A stretch of 64,000 nt of DNA. Source: JBOGCH01 sp051656645. Its GTDB lineage: Bacteria; Bacteroidota; Bacteroidia; Bacteroidales; Marinifilaceae. Positions 17,104 to 26,679 of this stretch are shown piece after piece (within the stretch, counting starts at the first letter, position 1; the number at the start of each line of letters is the position of its first letter). The translations under genes were made by a program, and so were the position numbers. The stretch lies in the NCBI GenBank assembly GCA_051656645.1, contig JBOGCH010000017.1, positions 3,305-67,304 on the forward strand, written 5' to 3'. Below the pieces are notes generated by a model. The model did not search any database. It worked only from the letters and a program-made list of their open reading frames with translations, and was not told the origin of the DNA.

Positions 17104-18753
17104 TTAATTAATTGGTTCAAAAAAGAATAAATCCAGTAAAATCTCTCCTTGACGAGAACCAACTGATACTCTTATCGTATGCGATTTAGTTTCTGTGAAA
17201 GTCACAGTACCTAACTGAGTAATCCAATAATTATCGGTTCCAGGGGTATATGCAGTAAACTCTCCTCCCACTTGCGTACCATCTATTGAGACTTTGTATT
17301 TACCTCCTGTATTCTTTGTGGTTTTGTAAAATGGCCATACACTGTATGTTCCCTTAGGGATTGGAGGCGTTTGAAACTCTACGTAGCCAACAGGACCCGG
17401 AGATATAAACAAACAGTCTCCATTTAAGAAACCATTTCCTTTAAAATTATATGAACCCTCTGTAAACACAACATAAGCTACAGCATCCCCTTTTGAAACT
17501 GGCGTAGATTCCCAATTGATGAATGGGCTGTACTCCTCTGCTTTCATTAATGTTTGTGTTTTTCCAATTGCAGGTGAGCGGTAGCTAGGTATGCGTTGAA
17601 AGTTAATGTAATCCGATAATTCCATTACCGTAATCATTGACGACGGATTAGCAATCTTTAATACACCATCTAACTCGTGTACCACACCATTCTTTACAGG
17701 AATATTGTATCCGGATTCACTGATAAACTTCAAGCCTCCTGTTACGTCTTCATTAAAAATTATATCTAACAAACCATCATCCTTAGCTACAATTAGCTTA
17801 TTAGCAGCCATTGTTTCTAGAGTAATACCTTTAGTATCCACAAACTTATGCGTCATTGACGATGTCCCATCACCACCTTTTGTTACCGATCCATATTCAA
17901 GTCTGGTAACAATATCCTTACCATAAAGCTCTCTTGTCAACATGTGGTAACGTACATACTCATCAATATTATCAACGCCAAGTTGAACAAGCAAATCATC
18001 TGCCGATTCTATCCCCTCTCTGGCATAAGTCTCATCCGAGGTCAAGAATAACGTACGTCGGCTTTGCATTCCATTTACCGACTCATGACTTAGTTGTGAA
18101 AACAACGCTTTTGTTTCCTCATTTGAACGTTCAAAAAGAGTATTCCAAATTCCATATTTCTCTTTATTTACTTCCAAATAATTGGCAAAATTCAATACTA
18201 CAGGGTCAATAACACAATCCACTTCATGAACAATACCATTAACCATTTCCTTATCAAAGTTTACAATCTTTGAAGTTTGGTTTATGTAAACCGCTCCATT
18301 ATCGCCCGATGTAAATAAACAAGCTAAATAATCGCCTGTAGCTGTTGAATCTGCAAGTTTTCCATTACGGAAAGAGGACAAAAGCATAGCTGTGTTTGGC
18401 AAAGTATGGTACTTTACCAATATTTGTGCTTGTTCCACGCTTAACTGCTCTACCGATTGATAATTGTATTTATCTTTCAAATAAGACTGTAATGCATTGT
18501 TATCAACAATAAAACATGTCATTGGTGTTGTACTTAACTTATATGTTTCGGACATTTCAGCACGAACAATTAAGTTATACCATTCAGAGTATTTAGGAGT
18601 CTGTGCTACATAATCAAGCACTACCAACTCATCAAAACTCAGAAATTTTTTATCTGAAAAGTCATCTTGACATCCTGCTAATGCAGAAAGAAAAGCAACA
18701 AATAGGATTATATATTTCTTCATATTCTTCATAATTTTATTGATAAGCTTCAT
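17104..18753 (-). CDS. Fasciclin (FAS1)-domain lipoprotein, second of three
   Basis: A 549-residue lipoprotein whose signal peptide ends SALAGC followed by QDDFSD, consistent with surface export. Two FAS1 units can be seen: about 40-185 (LVVLDYVAQTPKYSEWYNLIVRAEMSETYKL ... MVNGIVHEVDCVIDP) and about 195-365 (YGIWNTLFERSNEETKALFSQ ... IPVKNGVVHELDGVL). The last about 150 residues form a separate beta-rich domain with a Gly/Pro-rich start. The ATG at 18753 overlaps the SusD stop by 17 bp; in-frame ATGs at 18732 and 18723 give shorter, equally good signal peptides, and 18732 avoids the overlap. Same operon as both SusCD pairs. Confidence 0.85.
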   Translation of the reverse strand: MKLINKIMKNMKKYIILFVAFLSALAGCQDDFSDKKFLSFDELVVLDYVAQTPKYSEWYNLIVRAEMSETYKLSTTPMTCFIVDNNALQSYLKDKYNYQSVEQLSVEQAQILVKYHTLPNTAMLLSSFRNGKLADSTATGDYLACLFTSGDNGAVYINQTSKIVNFDKEMVNGIVHEVDCVIDPVVLNFANYLEVNKEKYGIWNTLFERSNEETKALFSQLSHESVNGMQSRRTLFLTSDETYAREGIESADDLLVQLGVDNIDEYVRYHMLTRELYGKDIVTRLEYGSVTKGGDGTSSMTHKFVDTKGITLETMAANKLIVAKDDGLLDIIFNEDVTGGLKFISESGYNIPVKNGVVHELDGVLKIANPSSMITVMELSDYINFQRIPSYRSPAIGKTQTLMKAEEYSPFINWESTPVSKGDAVAYVVFTEGSYNFKGNGFLNGDCLFISPGPVGYVEFQTPPIPKGTYSVWPFYKTTKNTGGKYKVSIDGTQVGGEFTAYTPGTDNYWITQLGTVTFTETKSHTIRVSVGSRQGEILLDLFFFEPIN

Positions 18754-20194
18754 TCTGTGTCAAGACTCCACCACTCATGTTAATTTCATCAATATAGATT
18801 GGGAAATAAAAGCTTCCCTCTTTTGACAATTTCGTTTGGTAAATTGGACGCTCATTAAGCGACACTGATTTTAGCAGAATATTAACCACCATGGTCTTGA
18901 ATTTCGAGAAACGCTCTATTCTTGCCAAACGTAATAAATCAAACCAACGCTTACCTTCTCCAACAAATTCACGTTTTCTTTCTTCTAGTAAAAGAGATAG
19001 GAAGCTTTGTTGTGTATAAGATCCATCCGTCTCAAGAAGCGAGATTCCTGCACGTCCACGAATCTCATTGATTGAGGCAATACCTCTAGCATAGTCCGGA
19101 GACTCCATCATACCACATGCTTCAGCATGAATAAGGTATATATCCGCATATCTGTAAAACATCCAGTTTGCTGAGCGGCGTGTAGACGGACGCAGATTAT
19201 TAGCATCGCTATTCGCTGCACCATTTCCTAAATACTTCCACATTCCGTTTTTAGCCGATACGAATGTACCACCTTCACCACGTAAATCTTCTGCATCAAA
19301 CTCCTCTACAAGCTGTGAGTTTATGTTGTAATGGTGGTTGGAGTTGTCAAAATTAAACCATGAAAACAAACTGTTTGTTTGTCCGCTGGCATGCTCATAA
19401 TACAACTCAAAAATTGACTCCGTTGTCATACCTGGATAAAATACATTAAACCAGTTGGACTGTAGCTCAAAATCTTTACTGTTTATTATTGTTTCGCACA
19501 ACTCCTTAGCTCTTTTATAATCGCCGGTCCACAAACATACTTCTGCTAAAATAGTTACCGCACCATTCTGTGTGATACGTCCCACATTTTGCCATCTTTC
19601 TGAATCGCTATATTTTTTAGGAGCTTGAATACCTGCCTCTAAATCCTCAACAATAACTTTCCATATTTCTGCCTCCGGGCTCTTTGGCTTTGTAAATTGA
19701 GCATCGTCAGAGTCATATGGCTCCAATACTAAAGGTACTTCGCGAAACGCACGTACTAAATAGTAATAAGCTAACCCACGTATTGCACGCGCCTCAGCCA
19801 CATGTTTCACCATCTCCTCTTCTGAGTATTGTTGATCACGTTCCAAAACAACAGGTGCATATTTAATAACTGAATTCGCCGAATTTATAACCTTATAAAA
19901 ATGTTGCCACTTAATCCAGTCGTTCATCGACGTAATATTTTGTCCACCTATTAACTCAATATCTGAGGTTGCATCCAAACTTACTACCGATAAATTCTCA
20001 GCTCTTATTTCTCCCCAAATTAGGAAGTAAGGCAAACAAGATCTAAAACGTGTGTATCCGGATAATAATGTAGCTTGTACATCATCCTTAGTTTTCCAAT
20101 ACTGAGTACTTACTCTGTCATCTTCCGGAGTAAGATCCAGCCAACTGTTACAACTTGTTAGTAACACTACAAGAACTATAATATACTTTCTCAT
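18737..20194 (-). CDS. SusD/RagB-family substrate-binding lipoprotein (first pair)
   Basis: A 485-residue SusD-family lipoprotein with the textbook opening: signal peptide to LLTSC (C15), NSWLDLTPEDDRVSTQYWKTKDDVQATLLSGY. Further family blocks are VKHVAEARAIRGLAYYYLVRAFREVPLVLEPYDSDDAQFTKPKSPEAEIWKVIVEDLE, the SANWMFYRYADIYLIHAEA block and the C-terminal EERKREFVGEGKRWFDLLRLAR. It works with the SusC encoded 12 bp upstream to capture extracellular ligand. Sequence and length show it is closer to typical glycan-PUL SusD proteins than the second-pair SusD. Confidence 0.96.
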   Translation of the reverse strand: MRKYIIVLVVLLTSCNSWLDLTPEDDRVSTQYWKTKDDVQATLLSGYTRFRSCLPYFLIWGEIRAENLSVVSLDATSDIELIGGQNITSMNDWIKWQHFYKVINSANSVIKYAPVVLERDQQYSEEEMVKHVAEARAIRGLAYYYLVRAFREVPLVLEPYDSDDAQFTKPKSPEAEIWKVIVEDLEAGIQAPKKYSDSERWQNVGRITQNGAVTILAEVCLWTGDYKRAKELCETIINSKDFELQSNWFNVFYPGMTTESIFELYYEHASGQTNSLFSWFNFDNSNHHYNINSQLVEEFDAEDLRGEGGTFVSAKNGMWKYLGNGAANSDANNLRPSTRRSANWMFYRYADIYLIHAEACGMMESPDYARGIASINEIRGRAGISLLETDGSYTQQSFLSLLLEERKREFVGEGKRWFDLLRLARIERFSKFKTMVVNILLKSVSLNERPIYQTKLSKEGSFYFPIYIDEINMSGGVLTQNEAYQ

Positions 20195-20206
20195 TATGCC
20201 AAGTTT

Positions 20207-23200
20207 TTAGAATTCCACATTAATACCAAACATCACTTTGCGAGGACGTGGTGTTTTTGCATGGTCAACTCCCATAATTTGGAATTTTCCATCGCTACCC
20301 AATCCTCCGCGTATATCAACCTCAGGATCTTGACCCGAATATTTAGTCCATGTAAATAAGTCATAACCTGTAGCCACAAAGCTTAACTTAGATAAACCTA
20401 TGCTTTTAAGGGCATTTTTAGACAGTGTGTAACTTAACGAAAGTTGCTTTAGACGTATAAAACTAGCATCCTCAACAAATCTGTCAGAACCTAAGTAATT
20501 GTAGTGTACTGCCCCTTTATGTAATGCACGTGGTATATTCGTTTCATCACCTTCAAAACGCCAACGGTTACGTACAGATACACTTTGATTGTCATATCCA
20601 TCCATATTTTCAGCATTCATTCTTGCCTGGTTTACAACATCATAATCCCAACGGCTATGGAAAAACACACGTAGCATTAATTGCTTGTATCCTACATTAC
20701 CACCAAATCCGGCAGTTACTTTAGGCATGCTGTTACCTAAGTATATAATATCATGCTTATTGATAATACCATCTCCATTTAAATCGTCATAGATTGCATC
20801 ACCCGGACGTACGCGACGGTCTTGATGATACATCTTTGCCGCTTGTCCACTAATATCATTTATAATTTGTCCGTTGGCTCCACGCACATACGTAGCATCC
20901 TCATCCTTATAAACACCTTTATAACGGAAACCATAAAAAGCTCCCATAGGGTCACCCGGTTGGATTGTTATTGCATATTGTCCATTCTGTATTTGATCTG
21001 GATATTGCATATAATCCACATTGCTTGGCAACTCTAAAATAGTATTCTTATTTCCCGAAATATTGAAGTTAACACCTACTTTCCAAATTCTTGACTTCAA
21101 CATATCGTTAAATGACATACGGAATTCCCATCCCTCATTACGCATCTTTCCAGAGTTCATATAAGGAATTGAAGTATAACCAATATGTGTTGGCATGCTA
21201 ATGTTACGTTGTAACAAATCATGCGTCGTATTGCGATAGTAATCGGCATTAAAGTTTAAACGATCCTCCAAGAAAGCGATATCAACACCCACATTTGTTT
21301 TCTCTACACGCTCCCACTTCAAGTTGTTTAGTTGTATTGAAGTTGGTCCTACGGTACCCATAGATCCATAATTATCCTCTGTTGAATATTTTCCAAAATA
21401 AGGATAAGATGTGTCCGGAGCTTTACCATTGTAACCCCAGCTACCATACAGCTTTAATGTTGAGAATAAGTTAGCACGCTTCACAAACTCCTCATTATCC
21501 AAACGCCATGCTAAAGAAACACTTGGAAAATTTCCCCAACGACTTGTGTTATTCATTTTAGAAATACCATCTCGTCTGTATGATAACTGCATAATGTAAC
21601 GGTTATCATAGTCATAGTGTACATTAGCCACAACGCCAAAGCTACGGCTAGCATTGCTCGATGCTCCGAAGCCATTTATCATACCACCGGTTCCGGGAGC
21701 ATATAATTCATCCGAAGCTCCACCCGCTGTAGTCGTTGTACGGTTACGTGACGCACGATCATTGATATCCATTAAGAACGTACCTACAATGTGATGCTTA
21801 TTTAAGTTCAAAATATAGTTCAATCTATTTTGCATAAACATAGACGTTGACAGTGCCGAATTATTTACAGACTGATTGTATAATGCTACTGTCTTATCCG
21901 CTGTCACACCTGTACTTTGCGGACGGAACTTATGCACATCCTCAGTACTTATGTTGTATCCAAATGTCCCTGTGTATTTTAAATTCCTTGTGATATCCAA
22001 CACCAACTCAATCTTTGGGTTAATATCTCTACTCACCGAACGGTTCGTAGCCTCTTTAGCCATTGCAATAGGATTATACAAACTTTGTAAATCCGTTTGC
22101 ATTGGAACAAAGTAAGCTGAAGTACGTGTTACACCATCCTCCTCCATAATATATGGACTCATATTTGGCATTTTTCTATACGCAACATTACGTATACCAC
22201 CATCCCATGAGCGCTCTCTGTTACCTTGAGCAAAAGCCAAACCGGTAACTACACGGAAACGATTAGAAAACTTGTAAGTCAAGTTCAAACGTGTATTCAA
22301 TCGGTCAAAAGATGTACCAACTGTAGTACCACGTTCTGTCTGATAACCTGCAGAGAAACGGTATGTTGCACGTTCTCCCCCACCAGACATTGAAAAGTCA
22401 GTCTGATTTACTAGTCCGGTTTGTGTAATTTCCTTTAACCAATCCGTATTTTGATTATACTCTCTGTAATATTCATAGGAAGGATTAAAGTTTAAACGGT
22501 CATCATTCAACATTGAGTTTACAGCTTGGAACGATGTTTCTAAACCTCTATTCCATAACTCCTCCTGTATCAATGACACATACTCGTATCCGTTCAACAT
22601 CTCCATACCCTTAGGTTCAAACGCCATTGTGGTTTTATTACCAAGCGTAAACATCATTTTTCCTACTGAACCTTGTTTCGTTGTAATTAAAAGGACACCA
22701 TTGGAACCTTTAGATCCCCAAATTGCTGTTGCTGCAGCATCCTTTAATACTTCAATATTTGCAATATCCGCTGGAGATATATTTGCCAAAGCACCTAAAT
22801 CCTCCTCTGTCGCTGTTGCGAAATCAAAATCCTCAGAGATTTCTGTTTCATATGGAATTCCATCAATTACAATCAATGGCTCCGAAGAGGTTGAAAGTGA
22901 ACTAATACCACGTATTCTTATAGACATTGAGCTTCCGGGTGCTCCAGATGCCGACATAATATCCACATTGGCCAAACGTCCTTGTAAAGCCTCCTCTAAC
23001 GACCCTGCCGGCGTTTCCGCCACATCCACATTAATACGCTCCACGGTTGTCGCGGAGTTCTTATAACTTACTCCCATAGAGTTACGCTCCACGGTTCCTT
23101 GAATGGTTACCTCTTCCAAAAGCTTTGCATCAGAGTCTAACAACACATCAATGCGCTCTTGATTCTTATAAGGCACCTTTTTCGTTTTATAACCAATAAA

Positions 23201-23443
23201 CGAAAAGGCTACCACTAACTCCTCCGACGTTACGGGCATCTTGATGGCATACTCTCCATTAATATCCGTAATAACACCGGTTAACACACGGTCATTTTTA
23301 TTCATAATAACCACGTTGACACCAATCAGAGACTCTTTGGCATCCTTTACCGTTCCACGCAGAAATGTCTGAGCTTGTGCACCCACGCACAAAAGCATCG
23401 CCATTAGCAGGATACTAAAGTATTTTAGTTGATTCATTATCAT
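20207..23443 (-). CDS. SusC/RagA-family TonB-dependent receptor (first pair)
   Basis: A 1078-residue receptor. Order of domains: signal peptide (cleavage near GAQAQ), carboxypeptidase-regulatory-like domain (FLRGTVKDAKESLIGVNVVIMNKNDRVLTGVITDINGEYAIK), plug domain with SMSIRIRGISSLSTSSEPLIVIDGIPYETE and NIEVLKDAAATAIWGSKGSNGVLLITTKQG, then the 22-strand barrel with late blocks DAIYDDLNGDGIINKHDIIYLGNSMPKVTAGFGGNVGYKQ and the terminal strand PRKVMFGINVEF. All are SusC signatures. It lies between the first FAS1 gene (13 bp gap) and its SusD partner (12 bp gap). Confidence 0.96.
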   Translation of the reverse strand: MIMNQLKYFSILLMAMLLCVGAQAQTFLRGTVKDAKESLIGVNVVIMNKNDRVLTGVITDINGEYAIKMPVTSEELVVAFSFIGYKTKKVPYKNQERIDVLLDSDAKLLEEVTIQGTVERNSMGVSYKNSATTVERINVDVAETPAGSLEEALQGRLANVDIMSASGAPGSSMSIRIRGISSLSTSSEPLIVIDGIPYETEISEDFDFATATEEDLGALANISPADIANIEVLKDAAATAIWGSKGSNGVLLITTKQGSVGKMMFTLGNKTTMAFEPKGMEMLNGYEYVSLIQEELWNRGLETSFQAVNSMLNDDRLNFNPSYEYYREYNQNTDWLKEITQTGLVNQTDFSMSGGGERATYRFSAGYQTERGTTVGTSFDRLNTRLNLTYKFSNRFRVVTGLAFAQGNRERSWDGGIRNVAYRKMPNMSPYIMEEDGVTRTSAYFVPMQTDLQSLYNPIAMAKEATNRSVSRDINPKIELVLDITRNLKYTGTFGYNISTEDVHKFRPQSTGVTADKTVALYNQSVNNSALSTSMFMQNRLNYILNLNKHHIVGTFLMDINDRASRNRTTTTAGGASDELYAPGTGGMINGFGASSNASRSFGVVANVHYDYDNRYIMQLSYRRDGISKMNNTSRWGNFPSVSLAWRLDNEEFVKRANLFSTLKLYGSWGYNGKAPDTSYPYFGKYSTEDNYGSMGTVGPTSIQLNNLKWERVEKTNVGVDIAFLEDRLNFNADYYRNTTHDLLQRNISMPTHIGYTSIPYMNSGKMRNEGWEFRMSFNDMLKSRIWKVGVNFNISGNKNTILELPSNVDYMQYPDQIQNGQYAITIQPGDPMGAFYGFRYKGVYKDEDATYVRGANGQIINDISGQAAKMYHQDRRVRPGDAIYDDLNGDGIINKHDIIYLGNSMPKVTAGFGGNVGYKQLMLRVFFHSRWDYDVVNQARMNAENMDGYDNQSVSVRNRWRFEGDETNIPRALHKGAVHYNYLGSDRFVEDASFIRLKQLSLSYTLSKNALKSIGLSKLSFVATGYDLFTWTKYSGQDPEVDIRGGLGSDGKFQIMGVDHAKTPRPRKVMFGINVEF

Positions 23444-23456
23444 ATTCTTTTACTCT

Positions 23457-25706
23457 TTACTCACTATAAACAAATCGCTCTTCAGCATTACGAATTACAA
23501 AGAAGATACACTCCGATGCCATATGCGGACCATAAGCTACAGCAGTTCTTGTTTCTTTACCCGCCGATGTTACTTCAATAACTAGCTTCATACGTCCAAG
23601 CTCCGTTTCAAGCTGCTCAGACAAAACATCTTCAACATCCTCACAAGGAACTACACTAAGTATTTTAATGCTTACATCACTATGAGCCGTTTGGAATGTT
23701 TTACCTTCCAAGTTACCTGTTTGGAAATCTATAACTTTCATTTCAGCGTTATCATCAACACGTAACATGTGTTTAGCTAACCAATCGGTCATTTCTTTCT
23801 TTACACCTGCACTTGCACTTTGACCTTTATTTTCAGGAACATCGTTTGTTTTTGGAACACCCCAACTGTCATGCGATGCGAAGAATATTCCTTTGTTAAC
23901 CGCAAAAGGAGTTAAAGGATTAGCTTGATTTCCTGGGAAATAATTCGAAGATTTGATAATCTTTTCCTTCATATTATTTTTATACCAAGTACGGTATGCA
24001 TAAGTACCATCCTTTTCAACTAAGGATAACCAAGTAGTCATTCCCGGTACAAGCGTTTTATCCACTTCATACGCATTGTTATCCTTGTAACTATTTACAA
24101 TAGTCGCAACACTTGTTCCGTCTTCCAGAGTAATCTTTCCATCACCTATCATAATATAAGTTCCCGGCTTCTCCGTTTCATACCAAGTAGGAGTTCCATT
24201 AACAATATCTTCAGTAAGTCTAAATGGTAAAACATGACTGTATATAAAACCGGTTAACGCAGAGGTTGCTACGTTTGCACTATTTAATCGTATTGTAACG
24301 TTTTCAAGCGTTGTCCCCGGATCGTTAATCGAGTATCCTGCATCTGTAAGCGCTCCGTTTGATGGGATAAAAAGTGTAATTTCATCACCGGCATTCGATA
24401 AGTTTTGTAATAATCCCGACTTAGATAACATATAAGCGAAAACGTTATAAGAAGGACTCTGAAAAACTTGTTTGGTTAATCCTCTAAAAATTGCAGGCTC
24501 TTCAACCTTATTAATACCCATAAAAACACCATTGCTACAAATCTCCTTACGAAGAACGTCAACATCCGGATCAAATGAGTAAGGTTGACCCCACGAGTTT
24601 CTTAACACGTGCTTAATCCTATCTGGGAATGCCGGATTACTTGTCAATATATGATTTTCCAATAAATAGTATAAATGTAACTTATCCAACTCCTCTATAG
24701 AGTAGTAATGATCAGGTAGCGATGCACTATGATCATTCCAGTATAAGTTAAAGTAGTTTTCTACTGCCTGATTATTTGGCATAAAAGCATTGAAGGCATT
24801 CGCAAATTGCGGAGTTTCCCATACACCGTTACTAGTCCATTCGTCCGCTATGGATGCAAATGGATAGTTTTTAGACGATTCTACACCAACAGTGTACAAA
24901 GAGTCGCCTACTGCCGCATACTTTTGTGACAGAGACGCACTATATGAATAGGTTAAGAATTTATCAAACAATGAACGCACCACTGAATAGTTGTCATCAT
25001 CTCTAAAACTCTTATAAACTGTTCTTAACGGCTCGGCTACTTGGTCTATTTTATACATATAGCCATTGTCTGTCTCAATCTCATCTGTTGTTAAAACAGC
25101 ATTACCTATACCAATACCTTTTCCCGCAGACCATTGGGTGTTAGGATAAAAATACTCATAGTTATAATTGGACGCTACACCTAACGACGTAAACATATTA
25201 TCTGAGAAAACCGATAAATAGCGTGTTTGATTATACACCTTTACATTCTTTCGGTTCTTAACATCATAAAACGCCTCAATAGGAGGTGTCAATATACTAG
25301 GATGTCTGTAATTAACCCCCGGTAAATCCTCCATACCTGTTTGTGGTTGGAAGTTATTTAACTCTTGACGTCTGTACGCAAAACGCAATACATGGTGCCC
25401 AATTAAATCAGCTACAGCAAGCGAATCCATATCGTTCACACCTGAAATTCCTTTTTTAGCAAAATAGGTTGCGAAAGCTGCATCGTCAGGAACAAAGATT
25501 GTTGACAAACCTTTTCCGTCAAATAAATCACGATACCCAGCCTTATCAACGGCACTAAGGAATACGGTATAATTACCTTCCTTCTCGAGTATCTCATACG
25601 GTGTACCACGTTTGAGCCCATCGCCCGATACTTCGTCTTTTTTATTCCATTCATCGCTACAACTGCAAAACATCAGTAACGACAATAAAACAATTAAAAT
25701 TCTCAT
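23457..25706 (-). CDS. Fasciclin (FAS1)-domain lipoprotein, first of three, first gene of the PUL operon
   Basis: A 749-residue lipoprotein, signal peptide to FCSC (C16) followed by SDEW. At least two FAS1 units are clear: about 35-220 (TPYEILEKEGNYTVFLSAVDKAGYRDLF, then LSTIFVPDDAAFATYF) and about 410-620 (SPSYNVFAYMLSKSGLLQNLSNAGDEITLFIPSNGAL). A further unit with PNNQAVENYFNLYWNDHSASLPDHYYSIEELDKLHLYYLLENHIL lies between them. The last 100 residues are a separate beta-rich domain. It is the most upstream gene of the eight-gene operon, so it should be the most strongly expressed. Its position before SusC, where a binding protein is often found, suggests a surface-binding or scaffold role; this is inference. 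Confidence 0.87.
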   Translation of the reverse strand: MRILIVLLSLLMFCSCSDEWNKKDEVSGDGLKRGTPYEILEKEGNYTVFLSAVDKAGYRDLFDGKGLSTIFVPDDAAFATYFAKKGISGVNDMDSLAVADLIGHHVLRFAYRRQELNNFQPQTGMEDLPGVNYRHPSILTPPIEAFYDVKNRKNVKVYNQTRYLSVFSDNMFTSLGVASNYNYEYFYPNTQWSAGKGIGIGNAVLTTDEIETDNGYMYKIDQVAEPLRTVYKSFRDDDNYSVVRSLFDKFLTYSYSASLSQKYAAVGDSLYTVGVESSKNYPFASIADEWTSNGVWETPQFANAFNAFMPNNQAVENYFNLYWNDHSASLPDHYYSIEELDKLHLYYLLENHILTSNPAFPDRIKHVLRNSWGQPYSFDPDVDVLRKEICSNGVFMGINKVEEPAIFRGLTKQVFQSPSYNVFAYMLSKSGLLQNLSNAGDEITLFIPSNGALTDAGYSINDPGTTLENVTIRLNSANVATSALTGFIYSHVLPFRLTEDIVNGTPTWYETEKPGTYIMIGDGKITLEDGTSVATIVNSYKDNNAYEVDKTLVPGMTTWLSLVEKDGTYAYRTWYKNNMKEKIIKSSNYFPGNQANPLTPFAVNKGIFFASHDSWGVPKTNDVPENKGQSASAGVKKEMTDWLAKHMLRVDDNAEMKVIDFQTGNLEGKTFQTAHSDVSIKILSVVPCEDVEDVLSEQLETELGRMKLVIEVTSAGKETRTAVAYGPHMASECIFFVIRNAEERFVYSE

Positions 25707-26135
25707 ACTATCTATTTATTATTATTTACTTACACACACTATTATACACCCACTGCAAATCCAACACCACCTTACGTTTCCTTGAAACTATCATTTAATT
25801 TGTTTGCTATCACAACCGCAGTTCCTTCCGCACATTCCACAAACGTTATCATTACGTTCTGTTAATATTTTATACAAAATATGCGATTAAAATTAGCATT
25901 CACAATTATTTTACATTATATGTTTCCTATTTTTAAATTATTTAATCAACACATACACTTATAATTGTTTTTTAACTATAACTATTCTCAATTACAACTA
26001 TTCGAAATATTAATTTAACTATTACTTATCAACTATTTAGTTTTAACATTTCACTTAGCAACAGATAAAATAACTAGTTACATTTCATATAGTCCAATTA
26101 ACAATTACATGTTAGTTATGACATTTTATCGAAAC

Positions 26136-26143
26136 AAATTTAG
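26136..26143 (-). promoter_or_regulatory. Candidate -7 element of the PUL operon
   Basis: Minus-strand octamer TAAATTTG fits TAnnTTTG. It is about 20 bp downstream (in the direction of transcription) of the paired direct repeats, the distance at which an AraC-type activator would touch RNA polymerase. No clean -33 box; this is common at activator-dependent promoters. Confidence 0.4.
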
Positions 26144-26162
26144 AGAGACACAATATATTTGT

Positions 26163-26199
26163 ATACCAATATTGTATAAATTGATACCAATATTGTATA
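26163..26199. promoter_or_regulatory. Paired 16-bp direct repeats, candidate operator for the hybrid regulator
   Basis: ATACCAATATTGTATA occurs at 26163-26178 and again, identical, at 26184-26199, start-to-start distance 21 bp (two helical turns). AraC-family activators typically bind two direct half-sites 21 bp apart. A looser third copy starts near 26207 and ATACCA recurs further upstream. The hybrid regulator with an AraC DNA-binding domain is encoded next door. Confidence 0.6.
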
Positions 26200-26389
26200 G
26201 AACAGTATACAAATGTTATACACAACCATTCCATTAAAGAAATGATTAACAATAGCTTTAACATCCTTTTTATTCAATTTATTCCAATTTACATGAAACA
26301 AGCAAGTGCATTGTAATTTTATACCAATACAACAATAATCCTTATCACTTAATTTCCGGATGTTCTATCCCACCATAATACCCGCTCCC

Positions 26390-26451
26390 TATTTCATTCA
26401 GGTTTCATTCAGGTTTGGCATGCCAAACCTGAATGAAACCTGAATGAAACC
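26390..26451. repeat. Inverted array of 11-bp units, locus 1 (2 + 18-bp core + 2)
   Basis: Left units 26390-26400 (first two bases degenerate) and 26401-26411 (GGTTTCATTCA); core 26412-26429 (GGTTTGGCATGCCAAACC); right units 26430-26440 and 26441-26451 (TGAATGAAACC). Bases 26392-26449 form a perfect 58-bp palindrome without a loop. There is no T-tract, and it lies between the regulator's terminator and the PUL operon start, so it is not a normal terminator. Related arrays are at 47265-47370 and 58277-58381. Confidence 0.85.
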
Positions 26452-26617
26452 CCTAGAGGCTGTAGCCATGATCCTACAAAAATGTGTATTTGAATGATTG
26501 TGGACAATTGTTATACCATGTAAAATATGTACCGTACAATCCTCCCAGCGGAGTGAGGCGTAATACCATAATTGAGAAGAGAAGTTATGTGCAAAGTGAA
26601 ATTCTTTACCATAACTA

Positions 26618-26665
26618 TAAAAAGAAAAAACGCAATTAACACGTTGTAATGCGCGTTAATTGCGT
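26618..26665 (-). terminator. Rho-independent terminator of the hybrid regulator operon
   Basis: Arms ACGCAATTAACGCG and CGTGTTAATTGCGT (13 of 14 paired) with an 8-nt loop start 15 bp after the regulator stop; on the minus strand the stem is followed by TTTTTTCTTTTT. Position, stem and T-tract are all as expected. Confidence 0.88.
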
Positions 26666-26679
26666 GTAGCGTTGCTTGG

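Larger units (their letters stand above)
25707..26629. promoter_or_regulatory. Control region of the PUL operon
   Basis: About 920 bp of AT-rich non-coding DNA between the regulator gene and the first PUL gene. It contains two 16-bp direct repeats 21 bp apart (26163-26199), more ATACCA motifs at 26321, 26513 and 26563, a TAAATTTG -7-like element on the minus strand (26136-26143), and a perfect 58-bp palindrome of 11-bp units (26392-26449). The 5' leader would be long, over 400 nt, if that -7 element is used. No ORF with convincing coding character was found. Confidence 0.6.

Noticed and set aside
22629..23066. A 145-codon plus-strand frame
   Set aside because: Lies wholly inside the SusC gene on the opposite strand, whose domains are fully conserved; it is a shadow frame.
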